NCBI GenBank assembly: GCA_017415425.1
Contig: JAFQGT010000019.1
Span: 1 to 64,000 of the forward strand
Length of the DNA stretch: 64,000 bases
Direction: 5' to 3'
Source: Oscillospiraceae bacterium
GTDB lineage: Bacteria; Bacillota; Clostridia; Oscillospirales; Oscillospiraceae
In this document: positions 7,243 to 16,144 of the stretch, one piece after another
Position numbering within the stretch: position 1 is the stretch's first letter
Layout of the letters: the number at the start of each line of letters is the position of its first letter
Made by a program: the position numbers and the translations under genes
The notes under the pieces: generated by a model
What the model was told of the DNA's origin: nothing
The model's database searches: none
Seen by the model: the letters and a program-made list of their open reading frames with translations, nothing else

Positions 7243-7290
7243 GAAATCCGGTTAGGAAATTCATCCTGACCGGATTTCTTCTTTGTTTTT
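7243..7290 (+). terminator. Terminator after tRNA-Ser
   Basis: Long hairpin GAAATCCGGT...ACCGGATTTC with a T-rich tail (CTTCTTTG then T6). Confidence 0.85.
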
Positions 7291-7480
7291 TGTGCTTTTC
7301 TGGGTTAAAAGTTAGGAATGTCTTGAGATACATTTGCTTTTTCCCTTACAGTTTCCCTTATAGCACCAAATATCGTTGATATACGTTTCCTTTTTTTAAC
7401 ATTTTGGGTGAAACTGCAGCACGATTCTGTGACGGCTCTGGCAGAACGCAATAAAAGCTTCGGATCAAATGGATACACTA

Positions 7481-7509
7481 TTGACAAAACACTAAAACAA
7501 GGGTATATA
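7481..7509 (+). promoter_or_regulatory. Sigma-A promoter upstream of alpha-galactosidase
   Basis: TTGACA, 17-bp spacer, TATATA; predicted start near 7516, leader about 120 nt. The rest of the 7291-7634 gap holds no ORF I can support; the minus-strand frame at 7305-7538 has no SD. Confidence 0.75.
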
Positions 7510-7634
7510 TGAATTAAAATAACAATGCACATAAGCAATGTGGGATTGAATTGCTGGGGGTTGCTTTTTCTGTAGATGACAAAAGATAAGGCAATGTATA
7601 CAGATCAACAGATTTTATGGAAGGGGAAAATGCG

Positions 7635-9713
7635 ATGCAAAAAATAGAGATTTTTGAAAATGGATTACAAATGATTTTTGGAGTAAATGAGAACGACACA
7701 CTGTTGTTGCTGTCCTTGACAGACGGTGTGGACCCTGACTATGAAGCGCCATATGCACAAAATCAGTTTAATATTTTGTTTCCTGCAACAGAATTGCTGA
7801 CCACCGGCGACGCATATGAAGGTTATGGTGTCCGACATCATCAATGCGGTATGAATGACGGTTTGAAATATATTAGTCATACAGATACAGTGGACGATGA
7901 GGGCAGAGTGCTGGACTTTACCTTGAAGAGCAGCCGTCTGACCGTACATCAGTTCTATCATTTTTATAACGGCACGAAAGTTGTTGCATCCTGGATGGAG
8001 ATCGAAAATCACTCTGATACGAATGTGGGTCTGGAGTATGTATCTTCCTTCTGCTTGGGTGGATTGGGCAAAAAAGGTAAGAAGAGCTTCGTGGACAAGT
8101 TGGAGCTGATGATTCCCTATAGTGGATGGTGCAGCGAGTTCCACTGGACTCGCAATACCCTGCGGGACAGCGGTTTCAACCCGATTAACTGGCAAAGCAG
8201 TAGTCGGATTAAGGTTACCAACACCGGATCCTGGTCCGGCAAAGAATATATGCCTATGGGCATCCTCTACAATAATGAGATGGATGAATCCTATATGTGG
8301 CAGATCGAGAACAACGGCTCCTGGCACTGGGAGATTTTCGACTGTCATAGCTCTGCGCAGCTGCGTCTTTCCGGCCCTTGTGAGTCCGAGAATCAGTGGT
8401 GGAAGAATCTGAAACCGGGTGAGCGCTTTGTGGGTGTGCGAGCAGCAATGGCTGTTTCTAAAGGCGATTTCGGTGCAGTAGTGCGGGAGATGACAAAGTA
8501 CCGCCGCAATGCTTGTGGGCATATCATTGATAAAGAAATGCCTGTCTTCTTCAATGACTATATGTGCTGCCTGAACGCCAACCCCACTACGCAGACTGTG
8601 CTCCCCCTCATCGAAAAGGCAGCAGCGCTGGGTGCGGAATACTATGTGCTCGACGGTGGCTGGTACGATGCCGGTTTCTGGTGGGATAATGTAGGCGAGT
8701 GGAAAGAGAGCCCGGAGCGTTTCCCCAACGGCCTTGCTGAGGTGTTTGACAGTATCCGTGCCCACGGTATGAAGCCCGGCATCTGGCTGGAGCCGGAGGT
8801 TATGGGTGTGGAATGCCCGTTGGCACCGGAATTTGAAGATTGTTTCTTTGTTCGCCACGGTGTTAAGGTGAATAACCGCGGCAGATATCAGCTGGACTTC
8901 AGAAAAGAGAAGACAATCCGGCATTTGAATCAGGTTGTGGACCGTCTGGTGAATGATTATGGAATTCGGTTTATTAAGCTGGACTACAACGTTGATACCG
9001 GCTGCGGTACGGAAGTGGATGCAGATAGTTTTGGCGACGGTCTGCTGGAGCATAACCGCGCGTTTTTGAAATGGATCGACAGCCTTTACGAAAGACATCC
9101 CCAGCTGCAGATTGAAAATTGCAGCGCCGGCGGTATGAGAATGGATTATGCCTCCTCCCGGCACTTCGCTCTGCAGTCCATTTCGGATGCGTGGCGTTAT
9201 GACCAGCACGCGGAAAAGTCTGTTATGGCACCTACCGGTGAGCTTCCCGAGAAGATGGGCATTTGGGTGGTACCGATGCGGGATCAAACACCGGCAGAAA
9301 ATGCTTTTGCGGCGGTGAATGCGATGCTGCACCGTATGTACATTAGTGGCGAGATGGCCTGGCTTTGTGATGAGCAGTTTGAGCAGCTGAAGCGTGCGGT
9401 GGATGTCTATAAGCAGATTCGGAAAGATATCCTTGGCTCTATACCTTACTTCCCCTGCGGAATCTGCCTGCACCAGGATATTTGGAGCGTATCTGCCAGA
9501 GTTTCCGGTGATGGACAGAAGCTGTATGTTGCAGTGGGCACAAAGGGAGAAGAAACACACAAGCAGATCTCTTTGAAGGAATTCTCCGGCAGAATGGGCG
9601 AGGCCAAGATCCTGTTCTCTGCAGGTGGCACAATATCCTTGGACGGGGATACTTTGACGGTGGATCTGCCTCAGAAGGGTGCTATGCTTATTCAGATCGC
9701 ATTGAAAAACTAA
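7635..9713 (+). CDS. Alpha-galactosidase, glycoside hydrolase family 36
   Basis: 692-aa retaining glycosidase that removes terminal alpha-galactosyl residues (melibiose, raffinose family). An N-terminal beta-sandwich (about 1-280) is followed by a TIM barrel with VLDGGWYDAGFWWDNVGEW, GIWLEPEVM, the nucleophile Asp450 in FIKLDYN, CSAGGMRMD, and acid/base Asp518 in SISDAWRYDQ; a small beta domain closes the protein. No signal peptide, so it acts in the cytosol. ATG 7635 has SD GGAAGGGG eight bases upstream; the in-frame ATG at 7617 lies inside that region and has no SD. It has its own promoter and terminator and no transporter or regulator beside it, unusual for a sugar-utilisation gene. Confidence 0.93.
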   Translation: MQKIEIFENGLQMIFGVNENDTLLLLSLTDGVDPDYEAPYAQNQFNILFPATELLTTGDAYEGYGVRHHQCGMNDGLKYISHTDTVDDEGRVLDFTLKSSRLTVHQFYHFYNGTKVVASWMEIENHSDTNVGLEYVSSFCLGGLGKKGKKSFVDKLELMIPYSGWCSEFHWTRNTLRDSGFNPINWQSSSRIKVTNTGSWSGKEYMPMGILYNNEMDESYMWQIENNGSWHWEIFDCHSSAQLRLSGPCESENQWWKNLKPGERFVGVRAAMAVSKGDFGAVVREMTKYRRNACGHIIDKEMPVFFNDYMCCLNANPTTQTVLPLIEKAAALGAEYYVLDGGWYDAGFWWDNVGEWKESPERFPNGLAEVFDSIRAHGMKPGIWLEPEVMGVECPLAPEFEDCFFVRHGVKVNNRGRYQLDFRKEKTIRHLNQVVDRLVNDYGIRFIKLDYNVDTGCGTEVDADSFGDGLLEHNRAFLKWIDSLYERHPQLQIENCSAGGMRMDYASSRHFALQSISDAWRYDQHAEKSVMAPTGELPEKMGIWVVPMRDQTPAENAFAAVNAMLHRMYISGEMAWLCDEQFEQLKRAVDVYKQIRKDILGSIPYFPCGICLHQDIWSVSARVSGDGQKLYVAVGTKGEETHKQISLKEFSGRMGEAKILFSAGGTISLDGDTLTVDLPQKGAMLIQIALKN

Positions 9714-9750
9714 ACTGCATCGGGCACGACCTTACTGTTAAAATAATAGA

Positions 9751-9787
9751 AACACAAAACCTCCGGCTAAGCCGGAGGTTTTGTGTT
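9751..9787. terminator. Bidirectional terminator after alpha-galactosidase
   Basis: Perfect 17-bp stem with a 3-base loop, A/T ends on both sides; serves the convergent genes. Confidence 0.93.
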
Positions 9788-9806
9788 GATTGGTTGTTGA
9801 AAACTA

Positions 9807-10016
9807 TTATTGGCTCTTCTTTTCCAGTTTATGCTTGGTGCCGTCGGGGTCCACCAGATAGGTGTTTTCCAACTGTCCCACCAAACTGGCCTTTACAGAG
9901 TCAATGTAGATCCGGCGGAGCTTATCCCGTTCAGCAAGCTCCTCATCAGTCAGTGAGCCTGCCTTCGCCTTGGCAGCCAGCTCATTGATTCTTGCGATTA
10001 CTTCGTTCATATCCAT
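9807..10016 (-). CDS. DUF896 (YnzC/UPF0291) small helical protein
   Basis: 69-aa protein matching the DUF896 family: N-terminal helical hairpin [19 protein letters not shown], then [21 protein letters not shown] and the conserved tail [11 protein letters not shown]. subtilis YnzC belongs here; the biochemical role is unknown. ATG 10016 is seven bases after SD GAGGT; the next ATG (10010) is too far. The gene starts 10 bp after the ylmH stop, so the two form one unit. Confidence 0.9.
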   Translation of the reverse strand: MDMNEVIARINELAAKAKAGSLTDEELAERDKLRRIYIDSVKASLVGQLENTYLVDPDGTKHKLEKKSQ

Positions 10017-10026
10017 ATAAATTACC

Positions 10027-10812
10027 TCATACATAGCGGTGAATGACCACTGATATTCGACCTTTTTTCGTCTGGCCATTGACGGTTGTTAACTTGCATT
10101 TGCCAAGTCCGCGGACGGAGATTTTCGCTCCTTCGGCGACAGCCTTATCCGGCTTTTCGCAGGGCAGTCCGTCGATGGCTGCTTTGCCTGCACTGATATA
10201 TTGAGTAGCAGCGCTGCGACCGATCCGGAATCCTGCACTGATCACACTGTCCAGCCGCAGAGAGGCCAGGGTGTCTTTGATTTCCTTGGTTTCCGGTTCC
10301 GGAACGGATATGGCATCCAGCGGAATGCGCTCCAGGTGCAGCTTTGTGCGACCCGCGCAAAGGAAGTTTTGCTCTAGATAAGGGGCAATCTCAGCGGTGA
10401 CAAGAAAATCACAGCTGCCGCTGCCTACACAAATATCTCCCACGGTCTCCCGTCCGATACCTACACCCATCAGCGCACCCAAAAAATCCCTGTGAGAGGG
10501 AGCGTCTGCCTGATAAAAGGTGGCGCGCAGACACACAATGGGAGAATCCTCGCCATAGAGCGCCCCTTCGTCCAGATAGTCCGGCAGGTACACCAGCAGC
10601 TTCCGTTCAGCACCCTCATAGCCTCCAAAGTAGTGTAATCCTTCAGGCTGCCCAAACAGAAATCGGGTCATTTCCAGCTCCCGAAGGGAGAGAAAACAGG
10701 AATTGGAAGGGATGTTTTTCCGAATTCCTCCGTGGATTTTATCCCAAAGTTTTGCCAGAAGCACCCGGTCTTCCGGACTTTTTGCGATTTTTTCAATATT
10801 GCTCCGGTCCAT
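10027..10812 (-). CDS. ylmH: YlmH-type S4 RNA-binding protein
   Basis: 261 aa with a YlmH N-terminal region containing [14 protein letters not shown] and [16 protein letters not shown], and a C-terminal S4 domain (about 183-245: [26 protein letters not shown]). In B. subtilis YlmH sits near division genes and homologues associate with stalled 50S-peptidyl-tRNA complexes in quality control. Here it is away from the division cluster and paired with DUF896. SD AAGGAGCG precedes the ATG. Confidence 0.92.
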   Translation of the reverse strand: MDRSNIEKIAKSPEDRVLLAKLWDKIHGGIRKNIPSNSCFLSLRELEMTRFLFGQPEGLHYFGGYEGAERKLLVYLPDYLDEGALYGEDSPIVCLRATFYQADAPSHRDFLGALMGVGIGRETVGDICVGSGSCDFLVTAEIAPYLEQNFLCAGRTKLHLERIPLDAISVPEPETKEIKDTLASLRLDSVISAGFRIGRSAATQYISAGKAAIDGLPCEKPDKAVAEGAKISVRGLGKCKLTTVNGQTKKGRISVVIHRYV

Positions 10813-10842
10813 AGGCGCTCCTTTTGTTCTGGCAGTAGGAGT

Positions 10843-10870
10843 ATTATATCACAGTTTTACCGCAATGCAA
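10843..10870 (-). promoter_or_regulatory. Promoter of ylmH-DUF896
   Basis: Minus strand TTGCAT, 16-bp spacer, TATAAT within TGTGATATAAT; back-to-back with the promoter at 10882. Confidence 0.75.
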
Positions 10871-10881
10871 GAAAGTTTTCC

Positions 10882-10910
10882 TTGTTTCTTGTGGAATTCT
10901 CCACTATAAT
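10882..10910 (+). promoter_or_regulatory. Promoter of the flavoprotein pair
   Basis: TTGTTT, 17-bp spacer, TATAAT, 25 bp before the start. Confidence 0.75.
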
Positions 10911-10934
10911 AGGGTCAGAAAGCAGGTGATCAGT

Positions 10935-12149
10935 ATGGTGATCGGTATAATTGGTGCGGGAGCATCCGGTATGGCAGCCGCCTTGGCAGCTGCAGAAAAT
11001 CCAAACGCAACAGTGATTCTCTTAGAGCGACAGGCCCGGGTGGGGCGGAAGCTGCAGGCGACTGGAAACGGTCGGTGCAATTTGACCAATTTGCAGGCAG
11101 AGGAGCGGGGCTACCACGGAGAACAGCCGGAGTTTGCCCAATCTGCCATACGCGCCTTTGGTCCTGCGCAGACACGGGATTGGTTTGCGAGTTTGGGTCT
11201 GTATACGGTGGCAGAACCCTCCGGTAAGGTATACCCCTATTCTGATCAGGCAAATTCTGTGGTGGATGTTTTGCGGCTGAATCTGGTGCGGGAGAATATC
11301 GTGCTGAAGACAGATTTTGAAGTGGATAAAATACAAAAGACACCCGCTGGATTTCTTCTGACCTGCGGAGAGGAACAGATCGCTTGTAACAAGCTGATCG
11401 TAGCTTGCGGCGGTCTGGCAGGTTCCAAGCTGGGCGGCTCTATGTCCGGCTATAAGCTACTGGGCAAGCTGGGACACAGATCCACTCGTCTGCGGCCGTC
11501 TTTGGTGCAGATCAAGACCGCCTGGAGCGGAATTACGGCCTTAAAAGGTGTCCGTGCCAATTGCACCGCTACCATTTTGAAGGACGGACTGGTGTATAGT
11601 AAGAGCAATGGAGAGATCCAGTTTACAGAGCAGGGAATCTCCGGACCGGTGATCTTTGAAATTTCACGGGATGTGTGCTACGGCGGTGGCGATTGGTGCT
11701 GCTGTTTGGATTTTCTCCCGGATTGGACAGAGGAACAGCTGAAAGAGCAGATTGCGCGCCGCTGTACAAGCACTTTGCCAATGGAGGAACTGCTTACCGG
11801 CATTCTTCACAACCGTCTGGGTCGTGTGCTGACCAAAGCTGCTGGAATCAGCGGCAAGCAGTGGGCAAATCAGCTTAGTGATCGGGAAGAAGCGGAACTG
11901 ATAAAGACAGTGAAAGCCTTTGAACTGGAACTGACAGAGCCGCTGGGAATGGACAGCGCACAGGTCACCGCCGGTGGCGTGCTGACCGATGGTTTTGACC
12001 CCAATACTATGGAAAGCCGCTTGGTTCCCGGCCTGTACGCCTGCGGTGAGGTGCTGGATATTGACGGCGATTGCGGCGGTTATAATTTGCAATGGGCGTG
12101 GAGTTCCGGACGCTGTGCAGGCATCCACGCAGGAAAGGAATCCCAATGA
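10935..12149 (+). CDS. BaiN/HI0933-family FAD flavoprotein
   Basis: 404-aa NAD(P)/FAD-dependent oxidoreductase. The N-terminal dinucleotide motif GIIGAGASGMAAALAA, GRKLQATGNGRCNLTN and the C-terminal VTAGGV...CGEVLDIDGDCGGYNLQWAWSSG are diagnostic of the HI0933/BaiN family (COG2081). Some members act in gut bile-acid dehydroxylation, but the family is broad and the substrate here is not readable. ATG 10935 has SD AGGTGAT six bases upstream, better than the GTG at 10926. The stop overlaps the next start as ATGA, so the two flavoproteins are translationally coupled. Confidence 0.88.
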   Translation: MVIGIIGAGASGMAAALAAAENPNATVILLERQARVGRKLQATGNGRCNLTNLQAEERGYHGEQPEFAQSAIRAFGPAQTRDWFASLGLYTVAEPSGKVYPYSDQANSVVDVLRLNLVRENIVLKTDFEVDKIQKTPAGFLLTCGEEQIACNKLIVACGGLAGSKLGGSMSGYKLLGKLGHRSTRLRPSLVQIKTAWSGITALKGVRANCTATILKDGLVYSKSNGEIQFTEQGISGPVIFEISRDVCYGGGDWCCCLDFLPDWTEEQLKEQIARRCTSTLPMEELLTGILHNRLGRVLTKAAGISGKQWANQLSDREEAELIKTVKAFELELTEPLGMDSAQVTAGGVLTDGFDPNTMESRLVPGLYACGEVLDIDGDCGGYNLQWAWSSGRCAGIHAGKESQ

Positions 12150-13723
12150 TCCGAATTCGAGAAATTGCATTACCTCCGGAGCATTCTGTTGTCCAGCTGT
12201 CCTTTGAGGCGGCGCAGGCGCTGCGGATCTCTACATCCAAGATCCGCCGTCTTTCGATTGTGAAACGGTCTGTGGATGCCCGGAAAAAACCGGATGTAAA
12301 GATCGTCTACACGGTGGATGTGGCGGTGGACGGTAATGAAAATAAAATACTGAAGCAATGCGGCTGTAAACGGGCAAGCATCGCCGCCGGTAAGTACTAT
12401 AAAGTCCCCAAATGCGGCAAAGAACCGTCTTTGCGCCCTGTGGTGGTCGGTTTTGGCCCTGCGGGTATGTTTGCGGCGTTGGTGCTGGCGATTGCCGGGC
12501 TGCGGCCTTTGGTGCTGGAACGGGGCGGCGATGCCCAGACCCGCCACCAGAAGGTGCAGCAATTCTGGGATACCGGTAAGTTGGACACCCGGAGCAATGT
12601 GCAGTTCGGTGAAGGCGGCGCCGGGACATTTTCCGACGGCAAGCTGAACACCGGTGTGAATAACCCCAGAATCGGCTGGATCTTGGAGCAGTTTGTAAAG
12701 GCCGGTGCCAGAGAGGATATCCTCTTTGATGCCAAGCCCCACGTGGGTACGGATGTGCTGCTGCAGGTGGTGCAAAATCTGCGGCAGCGGATCATCTCCT
12801 TGGGAGGTGAAGTGCGGTTCAACGCGCAGGTTACCGGCTTTTCTGTAAAGGACGGCAAGCTTACCGGTCTGCAGATCAATGGCGCAGAAGAGATTGCTTG
12901 CGAAAAGGTGATCCTTGCCATCGGCCACAGCGCCCGGGATACTTTTTTGCATTTACAGCAGGCAGGAATCCCGTTGGAGGCTAAGCCTTTTGCGATGGGT
13001 GTGCGGATTGAGCATCCTCAGCGGGTGATCGATGAATCTCAGTATGGCGCATACAATCCGGTACTGCCGCCGGCGGATTATAAACTGGTAAAGCACCTGG
13101 ATGAGGAAACGGTCTATACCTTCTGTATGTGTCCTGGCGGTTATGTGGTGGCGGCAGCCTCGGAGGAGGGGCGCGTGGTCACCAACGGTATGAGTTATGC
13201 CGATCGGGAAGGGGAGAACGCCAATGCTGCGCTGCTGGTAACACTAAATCCTAAGGATTTTCCATCGGAAGACCCTCTGGCGGGTATGTATTGGCAGCAG
13301 CAAATTGAGGAGGCGGCCTTCCGGGTAGGTGGCAGCAATTACTGTGCGCCGGCACAGCGGGTGGGTGATTTTTTGGCTGGGCGTCCGTCTACCGGCGCAG
13401 GAACCGTGCAGCCAACTTATCGACCCGGCGTTACTTGGTGTGACCTGCATACGGTACTGCCGGAGAAAATAACCGGCGCGCTAAAGGAAGCGCTGCCACA
13501 GCTGGACAGAAATCTCAAAGGGTTTACGGATGCCGATAGTGTGCTGACCGCGCCGGAGACCCGCAGTTCCTCTCCGGTACGAATTGTCCGGGATGAAAGC
13601 AAACAGTCTGTGGGACTATGCGGATTGTTCCCGGCAGGCGAGGGCGCCGGATATGCCGGCGGCATTATGTCTGCGGCCATCGACGGAATTGTGTGCGCGG
13701 AAGCCTTGATGGAAAGCCTATAA
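12146..13723 (+). CDS. COG2509-type FAD-dependent dehydrogenase, long form
   Basis: 525 aa. An N-terminal region (1-95) with many Lys/Arg and a CGCKRAS segment precedes an FAD-binding fold VVGFGPAGMFAALVLA. Other family marks are FGEGGAGTFSDGKLNT, ILAIGHSARDTF, FCMCPGGYVVAAASEEG, ETRSSSPVRI and GEGAGYAGGIMSAAIDG. The family is uncharacterised; homologues are annotated NAD(P)/FAD-dependent oxidoreductase. ATG overlaps the stop of the upstream flavoprotein, and AGGAAAGGAA supplies the SD. A shorter paralogue of the same family lies at 42757-44127. Confidence 0.88.
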   Translation: MIRIREIALPPEHSVVQLSFEAAQALRISTSKIRRLSIVKRSVDARKKPDVKIVYTVDVAVDGNENKILKQCGCKRASIAAGKYYKVPKCGKEPSLRPVVVGFGPAGMFAALVLAIAGLRPLVLERGGDAQTRHQKVQQFWDTGKLDTRSNVQFGEGGAGTFSDGKLNTGVNNPRIGWILEQFVKAGAREDILFDAKPHVGTDVLLQVVQNLRQRIISLGGEVRFNAQVTGFSVKDGKLTGLQINGAEEIACEKVILAIGHSARDTFLHLQQAGIPLEAKPFAMGVRIEHPQRVIDESQYGAYNPVLPPADYKLVKHLDEETVYTFCMCPGGYVVAAASEEGRVVTNGMSYADREGENANAALLVTLNPKDFPSEDPLAGMYWQQQIEEAAFRVGGSNYCAPAQRVGDFLAGRPSTGAGTVQPTYRPGVTWCDLHTVLPEKITGALKEALPQLDRNLKGFTDADSVLTAPETRSSSPVRIVRDESKQSVGLCGLFPAGEGAGYAGGIMSAAIDGIVCAEALMESL

Positions 13724-13750
13724 AAAACAGGTGCTTAGCACCTGTTTTTT
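13722..13750. terminator. Bidirectional terminator
   Basis: AAAAAACAGGTGC-TTA-GCACCTGTTTTTT between two convergent genes. Confidence 0.93.
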
Positions 13751-14234
13751 ATTTTACCTTATGGTACGCGATTCGGGGATCGCCGTTGGCCAGATATATA
13801 ATACCGCAACGGATAAATCCATTCTTTTCCAAGCTCCGCTGCATAGGAATGTTGTCGAGGTGGGTGTCGATCCGCAGATTCGGGCACTGCTCCAGCGCAA
13901 AATCAAAACAGCGGGAGGCGACCCCTTTTCTGTGGGCAGTTACCGCGATCCGGTGGATCACCACATAAGGTTTATCGTTGCGCCAACTGCCGTCAAAAAT
14001 CTTAAAATAAGTAGGATCCGGTCCTTGAAACAACGAGAATACACCTAAATATTCTCCGTTTTCTTCGCATATATGACAGTTGCCACCGGCAATATCCTGC
14101 TGGATAATCGCCCGGTCCGGATATCCGTTCACCCATTGATTGAGATTTCCGTTTTCACGCATATAGGCTCTTGCCTGGCTGTAGATCTCCTCAATCATAG
14201 GGATATCGGAGGGAGTTGCTTTTCTAAAATTCAT
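13749..14234 (-). CDS. GNAT-family N-acetyltransferase
   Basis: 161 aa with the GNAT fold: N-terminal RKATPSDIPMIEEIY, central beta strands ending VVIHRIAVTAHRKGVASRCFDFA (acetyl-CoA binding motif A with pyrophosphate loop HRKGVA), then LRIDTHLDNIPMQRSLEKNGF (motif B). The acceptor is unknown. ATG 14234 is six bases after SD AAGGTGA; the GTG at 14243 overlaps that SD. Monocistronic from the promoter at 14257-14285. Confidence 0.9.
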   Translation of the reverse strand: MNFRKATPSDIPMIEEIYSQARAYMRENGNLNQWVNGYPDRAIIQQDIAGGNCHICEENGEYLGVFSLFQGPDPTYFKIFDGSWRNDKPYVVIHRIAVTAHRKGVASRCFDFALEQCPNLRIDTHLDNIPMQRSLEKNGFIRCGIIYLANGDPRIAYHKVK

Positions 14235-14256
14235 AGAGGTCACCTTCTTTGGCAGT

Positions 14257-14285
14257 ATTGTATCACAGATTTCACCTTATCACAA
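14257..14285 (-). promoter_or_regulatory. Promoter of the GNAT gene
   Basis: Minus strand TTGTGA, 17-bp spacer, TACAAT within TGTGATACAAT. Confidence 0.7.
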
Positions 14286-14295
14286 CCGACGGGAG

Positions 14296-14324
14296 TGGAT
14301 TTTTTCTGTGATGTGTGCTATAAT
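14296..14324 (+). promoter_or_regulatory. Promoter of the C_GCAxxG gene
   Basis: TGGATT, 17-bp spacer, TATAAT within TGTGCTATAAT. Confidence 0.7.
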
Positions 14325-14354
14325 GGCACTATCAACAGAAAGGACACGGATTTT

Positions 14355-14807
14355 ATGGAACACGGAATAAAAGCAGCTGAATTGTTTTTGAGTGGATATA
14401 ACTGCGCCCAGGCGGTGGCTGTTGCTTTTTGCGATGTGACAGGGCTGGAGAAGGAATTTACCGCTAAATCGATCTCTGCCTTTGGTGGCGGTATGGGCCG
14501 CCTGCGGGAGGTTTGCGGTGCGGTCAGCGGGATGTTCTTTGTGTTGGGACATCTCTATGGTTACCATACTCCCGGCGATGACACAGTAAAAATGGAACTG
14601 TATAAGCAGGTTCAGGCTCTGGCTGAGAAGTTCCGGCAAGAAAACGGCAGTATCGTCTGTCGGGAGATCCTGAAGAATCCTCCCACAGATCCGGCACCCT
14701 GTCCCCGTACCGCAGAATATTATGCCAAGCGTCCCTGCGCCCGGATGGTAAAGTCGGCCGCGGACCTAATGGATGCCTTTATTGCGGAGCATCCGCTGGA
14801 GAACTGA
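14355..14807 (+). CDS. C_GCAxxG_C_C family redox-type protein
   Basis: 150 aa matching the C_GCAxxG_C_C family of probable redox proteins: SGYNCAQAV (first Cys), FGGGMGRLREVCGAVSG (the CGAxxG core), then C in VCREIL and two Cys in DPAPCPRTAEYYAKRPCARMV. The cysteine pattern suggests metal or cluster binding but no function is established. ATG 14355 follows AAAGGA at ten bases. The next gene starts one base after its stop, so they are co-transcribed. Confidence 0.85.
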   Translation: MEHGIKAAELFLSGYNCAQAVAVAFCDVTGLEKEFTAKSISAFGGGMGRLREVCGAVSGMFFVLGHLYGYHTPGDDTVKMELYKQVQALAEKFRQENGSIVCREILKNPPTDPAPCPRTAEYYAKRPCARMVKSAADLMDAFIAEHPLEN

Positions 14808-14808
14808 T

Positions 14809-15309
14809 ATGGAAGATTTCATTTATTGCCAGAGGGACATTCCAAAGGAGCAGTGGCGCTATGGATTTCGAACCAGCGCCGCAACCGGCTGCGGCTGGAT
14901 CGCCACCTACAATGCCCTGCGGCTGATGGGGTACGCCCCAAGGCCGGAAGATCTGATCCGCTATTATGAGCGGCAGCTGCCGCTGTACCACGGAAATTTC
15001 GGCACAAGTATTCTGGCACCTGCTATGTTTTTTCGCTCCCGGGGATTCCGGGTGGATCACATCTCCCGGCGGGATCGGTTTGATGCGCTGGCACAAAAAA
15101 GCGATGTATGCATCCTTTATTACCGCTGGCGCAATGGGTGGAAATTTGGAGCGCACTTTGTGGCGCTGCATCATACAGAGGATGGATTTGTGGGATATAA
15201 TACATATAAAAACTCCACAGGTCCGGATGCGTACGGCCCTAGCCTGGATGCCTTTTTGACCAAGAAAAAGTACTTCGGCGCTGTCCTCATCGGTATCAAT
15301 AAGAAATAG
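14809..15309 (+). CDS. C39-like papain-fold protein, function unknown
   Basis: 166-aa cytosolic protein. Three spaced motifs suggest a papain/C39-type fold: ATGCGWIATYNALRLMG (candidate catalytic Cys at helix start), WKFGAHFVALHHT (candidate His) and GFVGYNTYKN (candidate Asn/Asp). There is no signal peptide, no GG-leader substrate and no ABC transporter nearby, so it is not an obvious bacteriocin peptidase. It is coupled to the C_GCAxxG gene (one-base gap). Fold assignment is inference from motif spacing. Confidence 0.55.
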   Translation: MEDFIYCQRDIPKEQWRYGFRTSAATGCGWIATYNALRLMGYAPRPEDLIRYYERQLPLYHGNFGTSILAPAMFFRSRGFRVDHISRRDRFDALAQKSDVCILYYRWRNGWKFGAHFVALHHTEDGFVGYNTYKNSTGPDAYGPSLDAFLTKKKYFGAVLIGINKK

Positions 15310-15313
15310 CAAA

Positions 15314-15348
15314 ACGGCACAGAGAGATCCTCTGTGCCGTAGTTTTAT
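15314..15348. terminator. Bidirectional terminator
   Basis: Stem ACGGCACAGA/TCTGTGCCGT followed by AGTTTTATTT; mirrors for the convergent DUF1294 gene. Confidence 0.85.
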
Positions 15349-15596
15349 TTCAGAAGGAACAATAGTAGCACAATCTGTATGCCCATAATCAGCGGCATAC
15401 CCACAACAAAGCGGGCGTGCTTCGTTTTATGTCGAACTGCGTACATACCCAGCAGGCATCCCAAACTTCCGCCCAGTAAAGCTACGAAAAACAGCGTCTT
15501 TTCTGGTATTCGCCACAGATTTTGTTTGGCTTTATATTTGTCAATACACATAAGTGCAAACCCAAGCGCATTGATTAGTAGTAGGTAAATCGGCAT
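15345..15596 (-). CDS. DUF1294 small membrane protein
   Basis: 83 aa with three hydrophobic segments. The conserved middle NALGFALMCIDKYKAKQNLWRIPE and HKTKHARFVVGMPL identify DUF1294, a family sometimes fused to cold-shock domains elsewhere; function unknown. ATG 15596 is eight bases after AAGGAT. Confidence 0.85.
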   Translation of the reverse strand: MPIYLLLINALGFALMCIDKYKAKQNLWRIPEKTLFFVALLGGSLGCLLGMYAVRHKTKHARFVVGMPLIMGIQIVLLLFLLK

Positions 15597-15625
15597 ACCA
15601 AGTATCCTTTCGGGAGGGAAGAAAA

Positions 15626-16144
15626 ATGAAAAAGTGGTGGATCATTTTGTTTGTGTTGGTACTTTTATCCGGCTGTGGACAGCCTGCACAGCTGGAAACA
15701 GTCAGCGATGTGCAGGAGCAGCAAGTGCTGCCTCGGGAACAGAGGGTGCTGTTGCAACTGCCGCCGGAGGTGTATGCACCGACCTTGCAGACCGATACAG
15801 GCAGTATTTATCTGTGCGATCGGTACAGCATCAGCCTTGCGACTTATCGCGCCGGAGATCTGCAGCAGACAGTACAGACAGCAGCAGGATTTTTGCCGGA
15901 GAATCTGCAGATGCAGCAGACGATGCAACAGCAGAATAAGCGGTATAGCTTCACCTGGACAGCTGCATCAGAGGAGGGAATCCAGGTAGGACGTGGATGC
16001 ATTCTGGATGACGGATATTATCATTATGTATTAACGGCTATGGCCTCCGAAGCGGACGCCGGGGAGTTACAGGAGACCTGGCGTGAGATCTTTGCGTCCT
16101 TCCGGGTAACGGAAGACCGGGAAGACATCAGTACTGGCTCATAG
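15626..16144 (+). CDS. Putative lipoprotein, no recognised family
   Basis: 172 aa. A signal peptide of charged KK, hydrophobic core WWIILFVLVLL and lipobox LSGC (Cys17) indicates a lipid-anchored surface protein. The mature part is Gln-rich (LQMQQTMQQQNKR) and ends in a compact domain REIFASFRV. SD GGGAGGGAAG precedes the ATG. Its last 17 bases overlap the end of the convergent WYL regulator gene. Function not readable. Confidence 0.75.
   Translation: MKKWWIILFVLVLLSGCGQPAQLETVSDVQEQQVLPREQRVLLQLPPEVYAPTLQTDTGSIYLCDRYSISLATYRAGDLQQTVQTAAGFLPENLQMQQTMQQQNKRYSFTWTAASEEGIQVGRGCILDDGYYHYVLTAMASEADAGELQETWREIFASFRVTEDREDISTGS

Noticed and set aside
7305-7538. 77-aa minus-strand ORF upstream of alpha-galactosidase, possible regulator fragment
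   Set aside because: No SD, no recognisable domain, and it overlaps the plus-strand promoter at 7481-7509.
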